Shown here: piece after piece, positions 33,637 through 39,925 of the stretch
Layout of the letters: every line of letters begins with the position of its first letter
Position numbering within the stretch: the first letter of the stretch is position 1
Source of the DNA: Candidatus Thermoflexus sinensis
GTDB taxonomy: Bacteria > Chloroflexota > Anaerolineae > Thermoflexales > Thermoflexaceae
Direction of reading: 5' to 3'
DNA: 39,925 nt
Assembly: GCA_016842045.1 (NCBI GenBank)
Contig: JAEVEY010000026.1
Span: forward strand, 1-39,925
Position numbers and translations under genes: made by a program
Notes under the pieces: model-generated
The model's input: only the letters and a program-made list of their open reading frames with translations
Told to the model about the DNA's origin: nothing
Databases searched by the model: none

Positions 33637-34959
33637 ATGTGCCAACTGAATGCTTCTGCGTTTCGTATCGGAATCGGCTGGATGTTGCTGGCGCTCTTAG
33701 CCACGGCGTGCGCGCCAGCAGCCGCTCCAACCCCGGGCCCGAGCCCCACGCCAGTGGTGGTGGAGCGAGTGGTGACCCCGACGCCCACTCCCCCAGGTCC
33801 GGTGACCATCACCTTCTGGCACGCCTACAACCCGGAGGAGACGAAGGTCTTCAACGACCAGGTCCTCCCCGCCTTCCACCAAAAGTTCCCCAACATTCGG
33901 GTCGAGGCCCAGCAGATCCCATACGATGAATTCCGTCGGAAGCTCCTGACCAGCATCGCGGGCGGGACCGCCCCGGACGTGATCCGCTCTGACATCATCT
34001 GGGTGCCGGAGCTGGCGGCAATGGGAGCCCTGGAGGCCCTGGACGTGATCATGCCTGATTTCAACGCTTACAAAGAGAAGGTATTCCCCGGGCCCTTGTC
34101 GACCAACTTCTGGCAGGGCCACTACTACGGCCTGCCGTTGGATACCAACACCCGGCTTCTGATGTGGAATAAAGAGATGTATGCGGCCGCCGGGGTCACC
34201 GAACCCCCCAAGACGATCGATGAGTTCCTGAAGGTCTGTGAGCGGATCAAAGCCCTGGGAAGGGACAAGTACTGCTTTGCCGATGGTGGCACCTATGGTT
34301 GGGCCGTGCTCCCCTGGATCTGGAGCTTCGGCGGCGACCTGACGGACTCTGAGATGAAGACCGCCAGTGGGTATGTGAACGGGCCGGACACGGTGGCCGC
34401 TTATGAGTTCCTCAAGGGGATGTTGGACAAGGGCTACCTCCATCCTGGCATCCTCGGCGGGGGTGTGGACACGGCGGGCGGATTTGCGCGCGATGAGATC
34501 GCCAACCTGTTGGAGGGACCCTGGATGCCGGCGATCTTTGCCGCCCAGTACCCCCAGAAGCAGATCCAGTGGGCGCTAATGCCGGCCGGGAAGGGCGGCT
34601 CGATCTCTGTGGTCGGGGGTGAGGACATCGTGCTGTTCAAGCAGAGCCGGAACAAAGAGGCCGCCCTGGAGTTCATCCGGTTCATGCTCAGCCCTGAAGC
34701 CCAGCTCATGATGGCCCGGGTGGGTCAGGTTCCGGTGCGCATCGACGTCACCGAGCAGGCCGTCCAAGCACAACCTTACTTCGCGCTCTTCTTCGAGCAA
34801 CTCAAGACCGCGCGGGCGCGGCTGCCCCATCCCAATTGGCCAAAGATCGAAGATTTGCTCACCAGCACTGGCCAGGCCATCCTGCGCGGGGAGAAGGGGG
34901 CCAAGGAAGCCCTCGATGAGCTTGCCCCGAAGATCGACGCCCTGCTCAAGCAACAATAA
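33637..34959 (+). CDS. Sugar ABC transporter substrate-binding lipoprotein (family 1)
   Basis: This extracellular binding protein belongs to the MalE/UgpB-type family. The 440-residue precursor has a lipobox ATAC with Cys25 after a hydrophobic stretch (11-24), then a Pro/Thr linker to about residue 57. The mature domain begins VTITFWHAYNPEE and has the family features GTAPDVI, YGLPLDTNTRLLMWNKEM, a central GTYGWAVLPWIWSFGG, and EGPWMPAIF. AAAAGGAGG precedes the start. It is the first of three transporter genes; the hydrolases that follow suggest an alpha-glucan oligosaccharide ligand. Confidence 0.93.
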   Translation: MCQLNASAFRIGIGWMLLALLATACAPAAAPTPGPSPTPVVVERVVTPTPTPPGPVTITFWHAYNPEETKVFNDQVLPAFHQKFPNIRVEAQQIPYDEFRRKLLTSIAGGTAPDVIRSDIIWVPELAAMGALEALDVIMPDFNAYKEKVFPGPLSTNFWQGHYYGLPLDTNTRLLMWNKEMYAAAGVTEPPKTIDEFLKVCERIKALGRDKYCFADGGTYGWAVLPWIWSFGGDLTDSEMKTASGYVNGPDTVAAYEFLKGMLDKGYLHPGILGGGVDTAGGFARDEIANLLEGPWMPAIFAAQYPQKQIQWALMPAGKGGSISVVGGEDIVLFKQSRNKEAALEFIRFMLSPEAQLMMARVGQVPVRIDVTEQAVQAQPYFALFFEQLKTARARLPHPNWPKIEDLLTSTGQAILRGEKGAKEALDELAPKIDALLKQQ

Positions 34960-34976
34960 CCCCGACGACCACGCCT

Positions 34977-35001
34977 GGGGGCCGGGCCTAGCCCGGCCCC
35001 C
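34977..35001 (+). terminator. Strong hairpin between binding-protein and permease genes
   Basis: GGGGGCCGGGC (34977-34987) pairs perfectly with GCCCGGCCCCC (34991-35001) over a 3-base loop. No T-run follows, and the ribosome site of the permease gene begins right after it. It probably protects the binding-protein mRNA end or reduces readthrough, similar in position to the pstS hairpin. Confidence 0.6.
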
Positions 35002-35015
35002 GGGAGGAGGGAGCG

Positions 35016-35915
35016 GTGCGGAATCGAGGATCCCTTCACGCGCAGCGCCTTCGGGCAGCTTATCTGTTCATGCTCCCCGGCATGGCGTTCTTCCTCATTT
35101 TTTATCTCTACCCGCTGATCCAGGCGCTCCGGATCAGCCTGTACGAATGGTCCATTATGCCAGGGCAGGGCAGCCGGTTCGTGGGAGCCACCAATTACCT
35201 CCGCGCCCTTCGCGACCCGATCTTCTGGATCTCTATGCGGAACACGGTGCTCTACACCACCGTCACCGTGCCCGGGCAGATGATCCTGGCCATGCTGGTT
35301 GCTCTGGCGTTACACGCCATTCCCCGGGGGCGGGTGATATTCCGAACCCTTTATTACCTGCCGGTGATCACCTCGTGGGTGGTGGCGGCTCTGCTCTTCA
35401 AGTTCCTTTTTCATAGCCAGGGCGGCCTGATTAACTACCTCCTGGTCGACATTCTTCATCTGGCGGATCGCTACATCCCGTGGCTGCAGAACCCCGAGAC
35501 TGCCCTGGTCGCCATTATGACCCTGGGCATCTGGAAGGGGATCGGCTGGTCTATGGTGATCTTCCTGGCCGCCCTGCAGGACATCCCTCTCGAGCTATAT
35601 GAGGCGGCGGCCCTCGACGGGGCCGGGCGCTGGGGGCGGTTCCGATACGTCACCTTGCCGATGATGCGCCCAACGGCGATCTTCGTCTTGGTGATGCTGG
35701 TCATCGGGGGATTCAATGTCTTCCTGCCGGTTTACCTGATGACCGGCGGAGCGCCGATGCATCGGACCGAAACCCTCCTGACCTATATGTATAACGAGGC
35801 TTTTAACTTCCTGGATTTCGGCTATGGGGCCGCGCTCTCGTACATGCTGGCCGCCCTGATCTTCCTCTTGAGCTTCCTTCAAATCAAGCTCCTGCGCCGC
35901 CCTATGGAGCTTTAG
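35016..35915 (+). CDS. Sugar ABC transporter permease (MalF/UgpA type)
   Basis: This is the first membrane subunit of the importer. The 299-residue protein starts at GTG 35016 with GGAGGAGGGAG upstream. It has six hydrophobic segments, the first at about 18-40, and the EAA coupling loop LYEAAALDGAGRWGRFRYVTLP. The stop is 12 bases before the next permease gene, so they are cotranslated. The family imports di- and oligosaccharides. Confidence 0.92.
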   Translation: MRNRGSLHAQRLRAAYLFMLPGMAFFLIFYLYPLIQALRISLYEWSIMPGQGSRFVGATNYLRALRDPIFWISMRNTVLYTTVTVPGQMILAMLVALALHAIPRGRVIFRTLYYLPVITSWVVAALLFKFLFHSQGGLINYLLVDILHLADRYIPWLQNPETALVAIMTLGIWKGIGWSMVIFLAALQDIPLELYEAAALDGAGRWGRFRYVTLPMMRPTAIFVLVMLVIGGFNVFLPVYLMTGGAPMHRTETLLTYMYNEAFNFLDFGYGAALSYMLAALIFLLSFLQIKLLRRPMEL

Positions 35916-35927
35916 GGGGTCTCTTCC

Positions 35928-36770
35928 ATGGTCGCGAATCCGAAGCGACGGATTGTGGAGGTTGCGGTGCTTTACTTGCTGCTGGGGGCCGGCGCTGTGG
36001 CCACAGCCCTGCCCCTCCTGTACATGCTCTCCACTGCCCTCAAAGGGTCGGTCTACGTCCTGGAGATCCCGCCCCGCTTCATCCCGGAGCGGCCGACGCT
36101 GGCGAATTTCATCGAGGCCTGGAACTCCAACAACTTCTCTCTTTATTTTCGGAACAGCGCGGTGGTCGCTCTGAGCACCACGGTGATCTCCGTGCTATGT
36201 TCGGCTATGCTGGCCTACGCCTTTGCCCGCTTTGCGTTCCCGGGCAAGGACCTCGCCTTCTATGCCCTCCTGTTCACCTTGATGATCCCCAGTCTCACGC
36301 TGATCATCCCGCAGTTCATGCTGGCCCGAGCGCTGGGACTCCGGAACAGCCTGGCCGGATTGGTTTTCGTATACGTGGCGATGACCATTCCTTTGAATAC
36401 CTTCCTGCTCAGGGGCTTCTTCGAGCAGCTGCCCCGGGAGCTGGAAGAGGCGGTGTGGATCGACGGCGGGGGATACGGGACGATCTTCCTCCGCATCACC
36501 CTCCCCCTCTCTGCCCCCGCCCTGGCCACGGCGGCCATTTTCACTTTCCTCTTCGCGTGGGAGGAGTTCACCTGGGCGCTCACCGCCATCGATGTGGAAG
36601 CGATGCGGACGCTGCCGGTGGCCATCGCCACCTTCCACGGAGCTCACCTCACCCAGTGGGGGTTGGTCTTCGCCGCCTCTTTGATCGCCATCGCCCCGGT
36701 GATCTTCCTGTATGTGATGTTACAACGGTATTTCATCGTTGGGTTAAGTGCCGGCGCCCTCAAAGGATAA
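35928..36770 (+). CDS. Sugar ABC transporter permease (MalG/UgpE type)
   Basis: This is the second membrane subunit. The 280-residue protein has six hydrophobic segments and the EAA-type loop LEEAVWIDGGGYGTIFLRI, followed by LPLSAPALAT. The hydrolase gene starts 4 bases after its stop. No ABC ATPase gene is in the locus. Importers of this family often share an MsmK/MsiK-type ATPase encoded elsewhere, which I infer here. Confidence 0.92.
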   Translation: MVANPKRRIVEVAVLYLLLGAGAVATALPLLYMLSTALKGSVYVLEIPPRFIPERPTLANFIEAWNSNNFSLYFRNSAVVALSTTVISVLCSAMLAYAFARFAFPGKDLAFYALLFTLMIPSLTLIIPQFMLARALGLRNSLAGLVFVYVAMTIPLNTFLLRGFFEQLPRELEEAVWIDGGGYGTIFLRITLPLSAPALATAAIFTFLFAWEEFTWALTAIDVEAMRTLPVAIATFHGAHLTQWGLVFAASLIAIAPVIFLYVMLQRYFIVGLSAGALKG

Positions 36771-36774
36771 CCCA

Positions 36775-38430
36775 ATGGCGGCCCTCGATCTGTTCCCAGA
36801 CAAAGCGTTTTACTACCCCGGCGAGGCAGCGCGGATCACCGTGCGGATGCCTCCGTTGGAGGGGCTATCGTGGCAGGGGCGGATCCGCCTCCGGTTGATG
36901 TTCCTCGCGGACGAAGTCCTCGCCGTGGAGGAGGAGGTGGCCCTTGACCCCGGAGCCCCGGGGGAAATCCACATCCCGCTCCCCCTCCCGCCGGAGGATC
37001 CACGGGGCTATGGGGTGGACGCAGAGCTACGAGATGCGGAGGGGAAGCTCCTGGCCCGCGGATCGACGGCCCTCGATGTCCTTCGCCGCTGGACCGTGGC
37101 GCCCCGCTACGGGTTCCTCTCGGATTTCCCGCCCAATCGGCCCGATATTGAGGAGGTTGTGGAAGCGCTGGTTCAGTTCCACATCAACGGCCTTCAGTTC
37201 TACGACTGGATGTACCGCCATGAGGATCTGCTAACCGAAGAGGATCCTTACCGAGACCTACTGGGGCGCCTTCTCTCCCGGCGAACGGTGGAAGCTCTGA
37301 TCGAGGCGGCCCACCGCCGCAACATCGCGGCCATGGCCTATGCCGCGGTGTATGGGGCCTCGGTCGCTTTCGCTCGCGCGCGCCCGGGCTGGACCTTGTA
37401 TGGGGCCGATGGACACTCCCTGGGATTGGGCGAGGATTTCCTAAGTATTATGGATCCCCGCCCAGGTTCCCCTTGGGCCCAGCACCTGCTGCGGGAGCTC
37501 GCCGAGGTCATGCAGGTGACCCGGTTCGACGGCATCCATCTGGATCAATACGGGGAGCCGCGAACGGCCTGGGATGCCCATGGCCGCTTGGTGGACCTGG
37601 CCTCGGCCCTCCCCGCCTTCATTGAACAGGCCAGCGCAGTCATGCGGTCGATCCGTCCTGATGCGACGGTGGTCTTCAACGCCGTGAACAACTGGCCGAT
37701 CAAGGCGGTGGCGCGGACCCCCGTGGATTTCCTCTACATTGAGGTCTGGCCGCCCCATACCGCGTATTCGGATCTCTGGCGGTTGATCGTGAAGGGACAG
37801 CGCTTAGGAGGGGGCAAACCGGTCGTGTTGGCGGCGTATATCGACCCCGCGTGGGAGGTGAACGTGCGGCTGGCCGATGCGGTGATCTTCGCCAGCGGCG
37901 GCTACCACATCGAGCTGGGCGAGAGGGACCGCATGTTGGCCGACCCCTATTTCCCCAAGCACCGGCCTCTGAGTGAGGACCTGAGGGAGGTGCTGCGCCG
38001 CTATTATGATTTCGCCGTTCGTTATGAGAACGTGCTGGCCCTGGGGACCTGGGATAGCACGGCCGCGGCCATGAGGCGGATCGCTCTAAAGGGGCTCTCC
38101 GCGGGTTTGCCAGGGGCGACGGATGTTTGGATTATCGCCCGGAAAGGGGGGGGATTTGAGGCCATCAACTTGATCCTTGCACGCGGCCTTCCCCATCGGG
38201 AATGGAACCGCCCGCTGGAGATCGCCCCTTCGCCTTTAGAGGATATATCTGTTCGCTATTTCCCACCGCAGGCGGTCCGTCGGGTCTGGCTGGCCTCGCC
38301 GGACTTTGATAATCCTGTGGCGATGTGTCTGAGGTTTAAACCGGATCAGTGTCCGCAAGGGAATTATATTGAATTCACTGTTCCCCGCCTGGAATACTGG
38401 GATCTCTTGGTGATTGAATTTGCACAATAA
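36775..38430 (+). CDS. GH66 glycoside hydrolase (dextranase/cyclodextran enzyme family), probably cytoplasmic
   Basis: Family GH66 comprises endo-dextranases and cycloisomaltooligosaccharide glucanotransferases acting on alpha-1,6-glucan. The 551-residue protein starts at 36775 (MAALDLFPDKAF) with AAAGGA upstream. It has an N-terminal beta domain (about 1-110), then a TIM barrel with RFDGIHLDQYG, whose Asp257 fits the catalytic nucleophile, and FLYIEVWPP, whose Glu323 fits the acid/base. The 66-residue spacing is close to that in known members. No signal peptide is visible, unlike most characterised members, which are secreted. It lacks the large CBM35 insertion of glucanotransferases, so dextranase or cyclodextran hydrolysis is more likely than cyclisation. 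Confidence 0.8.
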   Translation: MAALDLFPDKAFYYPGEAARITVRMPPLEGLSWQGRIRLRLMFLADEVLAVEEEVALDPGAPGEIHIPLPLPPEDPRGYGVDAELRDAEGKLLARGSTALDVLRRWTVAPRYGFLSDFPPNRPDIEEVVEALVQFHINGLQFYDWMYRHEDLLTEEDPYRDLLGRLLSRRTVEALIEAAHRRNIAAMAYAAVYGASVAFARARPGWTLYGADGHSLGLGEDFLSIMDPRPGSPWAQHLLRELAEVMQVTRFDGIHLDQYGEPRTAWDAHGRLVDLASALPAFIEQASAVMRSIRPDATVVFNAVNNWPIKAVARTPVDFLYIEVWPPHTAYSDLWRLIVKGQRLGGGKPVVLAAYIDPAWEVNVRLADAVIFASGGYHIELGERDRMLADPYFPKHRPLSEDLREVLRRYYDFAVRYENVLALGTWDSTAAAMRRIALKGLSAGLPGATDVWIIARKGGGFEAINLILARGLPHREWNRPLEIAPSPLEDISVRYFPPQAVRRVWLASPDFDNPVAMCLRFKPDQCPQGNYIEFTVPRLEYWDLLVIEFAQ

Positions 38431-38617
38431 GCACTTACAGGGATAGAGGTGCCCTCATAAAGTCCTATGCTCTATTGAAGACTGGGGTGATGGCGGCGAT
38501 CTGCTTGACAGCTCTTTTGGCAGCGCGAGCCCATAGGAGACAGTTTCAACAAGAGCCGCGAAAGACAAGTGGTTCTTGGCCTGCTGTGTATTACTTATTT
38601 CGAGGGGACAAATTTCG

Positions 38618-39706
38618 ATGATGGATCTCTTTCAACATAGCGTTCGCGTGATCACCGCTCATCAAGCTCCCACAGGGGCGTATGTGGCATCCCCTCATTT
38701 CCCCGTTTACCGGTATTCGTGGTTCCGTGACGGTGCCTTCATTGCCTACGCGATGGACTTGGCGGGCCAGCATGGGAGCGCGCGGAGCTTCCACGACTGG
38801 GCTGCCCGCACGATCCTGCGCCACGCCCGCAAGGCCGAGCGGGCGATCGAGAAGGCGGCCCGCGGCGAACCGCCGGGCGAGGATTATCTCCACACCCGTT
38901 ATACCCTGAATGGGGAGGAGGGGCCTGAGGAATGGCCCAATTTCCAGCTGGACGGCTTCGGGACCTGGCTGTGGGCACTGAACGAGCACGTTCAACGCAC
39001 CGGGATAGCGCTGACGCCGGACTGGCAGGCGGCCGTCGCGCTGATCGCCCGCTACCTGGGCGCTCTCTGGACCCGGCCCTGTTATGACCTGTGGGAGGAG
39101 CACCCGCACGATCAACATCCATATACCCTGGCGGCCATCTACGCCGGCCTGCGTGCGGCGGGGATGTTGCTGGGGGGCGAGGGCCGCGCTCTTACGGAGG
39201 TTGCAGACCAGGTGCGTCGCTTCGTGTTGACCCACGGGGTGCGCGAAGGGTGCTTGGTCAAGCAGATCCCATCCCCCTCCGACCCCGCCTATCCGATCGA
39301 TGCCAGCCTCGTGGGGGTGGCCACGCCCTATCGTCTGCTCTCTCCCGATGACCCTCTGATGCGGGCCACAGTGGCGCGTATCGAACAGGAGTTGCACTGC
39401 CCGGGAGGTGGAGTGCATCGCTATCGTGCGGATACCTACTACGGCGGAGGGGAATGGATACTGTTGACCGCCTGGCTGGGCTGGTATTACACGGAGGTCG
39501 GGGAGATCGGCCGGGCGTGGGAGCTTCTGCGGTGGGTGGAGGCCCATGCGGATGCGGAGGGCTATCTGCCCGAACAGGTCTCCGGGCACCTCCTCGCCCC
39601 TGGGCGCTACAGCGAATGGAAGACACGCTGGGGCCCAGTGGCCAAGCCCCTCCTCTGGTCCCACGCGATGTATCTGATCCTCCGTTGCGCGCTCCGGTCC
39701 GCCTGA
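38618..39706 (+). CDS. GH15 glucoamylase-type glycoside hydrolase, probably cytoplasmic
   Basis: This inverting exo-hydrolase probably removes glucose from non-reducing ends of alpha-glucans. The 362-residue protein is the alpha/alpha barrel alone, without the N-terminal beta-sandwich domain of many bacterial GH15 members. Motifs are YRYSWFRDGAF near the start, NFQLDGFGTWLWAL, the general acid Glu160 in CYDLWEEHP, and the general base Glu319 in GYLPEQ. No signal peptide is seen. The start at 38618 has GAGGGG upstream. The 187-base gap from the GH66 gene contains a TTGACA at 38505-38510 without a matching -10. A role in finishing isomaltooligosaccharides is inferred from context. Confidence 0.83.
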   Translation: MMDLFQHSVRVITAHQAPTGAYVASPHFPVYRYSWFRDGAFIAYAMDLAGQHGSARSFHDWAARTILRHARKAERAIEKAARGEPPGEDYLHTRYTLNGEEGPEEWPNFQLDGFGTWLWALNEHVQRTGIALTPDWQAAVALIARYLGALWTRPCYDLWEEHPHDQHPYTLAAIYAGLRAAGMLLGGEGRALTEVADQVRRFVLTHGVREGCLVKQIPSPSDPAYPIDASLVGVATPYRLLSPDDPLMRATVARIEQELHCPGGGVHRYRADTYYGGGEWILLTAWLGWYYTEVGEIGRAWELLRWVEAHADAEGYLPEQVSGHLLAPGRYSEWKTRWGPVAKPLLWSHAMYLILRCALRSA

Positions 39707-39735
39707 CCACGCCAGGCCTTCGCTTTTGAAGGCAA

Positions 39736-39768
39736 CCGGGGCCGCCTTGGCGGCCCCGGGTCTTCTTC
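39736..39768 (+). terminator. Terminator between convergent genes
   Basis: An 11-bp GC stem (39736-39746 with 39749-39759) is followed by a TCTTCTTC tract on the plus strand. It lies between the GH15 gene and the convergent partial gene and could serve both directions. Confidence 0.65.
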
Positions 39769-39800
39769 GCGTTTGGGGAAGAGATCCGCCGGGCCTTACC

Positions 39801-39925
39801 TCATCCCGCCACCCACCGGGCGAGGAGGGCGATCAGGAAGCCGAGGCTTCCAAACTCCACAGCCACCCGGGGGGAAAGAGCCCGCCCCTGGAGATGCCAG
39901 AGGCTCATCTCCACCAGCTCATAAA
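39801..39925 (-). CDS. C-terminal end of an unknown membrane protein (partial)
   Basis: The minus-strand frame entering from the window's right edge ends with TGA at 39801-39803 and encodes 40 or more residues. The visible part contains YELVEMSLWHLQG, a basic turn and a final hydrophobic helix (FGSLGFLIALLARWV), suggesting a membrane protein terminus. No family can be named from this fragment. Confidence 0.5.
   Translation of the reverse strand, partial: YELVEMSLWHLQGRALSPRVAVEFGSLGFLIALLARWVAG

Noticed and set aside
38591-39664. 357-codon minus-strand frame across the GH15 gene
   Set aside because: It is a high-GC shadow; the plus strand carries conserved GH15 motifs throughout.

Overview
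The window is about 40 kb of GC-rich bacterial DNA with short intergenic gaps, strong GGAGG-type ribosome binding sites, sigma-A-like promoters and many long GC hairpins in the gaps. The protein mix suggests a thermophilic member of the Chloroflexota (Anaerolineae or Thermoflexia-like). It includes a membrane-anchored YvcK/CofD protein, a translin-family protein, a CoxE-like VWA protein, a MOFRL glycerate kinase, a stand-alone Lrp ligand-binding domain and lipoproteins with Pro/Thr linkers. This placement is inference; there is no rRNA in the window. I found no rRNA, tRNA, CRISPR array, phage genes or full insertion sequence.

Layout. 1-5.5 kb: genes on the minus strand for an L,D-transpeptidase, an AIR-synthase-like protein, an ABC-2 exporter pair and signal peptidase II, bracketed by two inverted copies of a small hairpin-rich repeat (family A). 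5.7-12.6 kb: a DksA/TraR-like protein, two small unknown genes, then the phosphate module pstS-pstC-pstA-pstB-arsC-phoU, with an arsenate reductase inside it. 12.6-19.1 kb: an intact family A element with a 7-bp target duplication directly after phoU, a two-TM protein, glycerate 2-kinase, mobB, dnaN, ssb, a gene-poor stretch with consecutive stem-loops and a translin-family gene. 19.1-25.7 kb: PBP1C, an M50 site-2 protease, YvcK, a lipoprotein with an internal duplication and an Lrp-type domain. 25.7-30.1 kb: CoxE-like VWA protein, radical SAM enzyme and AidB-like acyl-CoA dehydrogenase, all on the minus strand.

30.4-32.0 kb: a monofunctional aspartokinase preceded by what looks like a complete ribosome-mediated attenuator. 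It has a consensus promoter, a short leader ORF with a dense Thr/Met codon run, a perfect 10-bp antiterminator match and a GC-rich terminator with a U-run. This is the most striking regulatory signal in the window.

32.1-39.7 kb: a carbohydrate locus with a ROK repressor (promoter overlapped by a near-palindrome), a sugar ABC importer without its own ATPase, a GH66 enzyme (dextranase/cycloisomaltooligosaccharide glucanotransferase family) and a GH15 glucoamylase-type enzyme. Neither hydrolase has a visible signal peptide. The genes read as import of alpha-1,6-linked glucan fragments followed by breakdown in the cytoplasm. A convergent partial gene ends the window.
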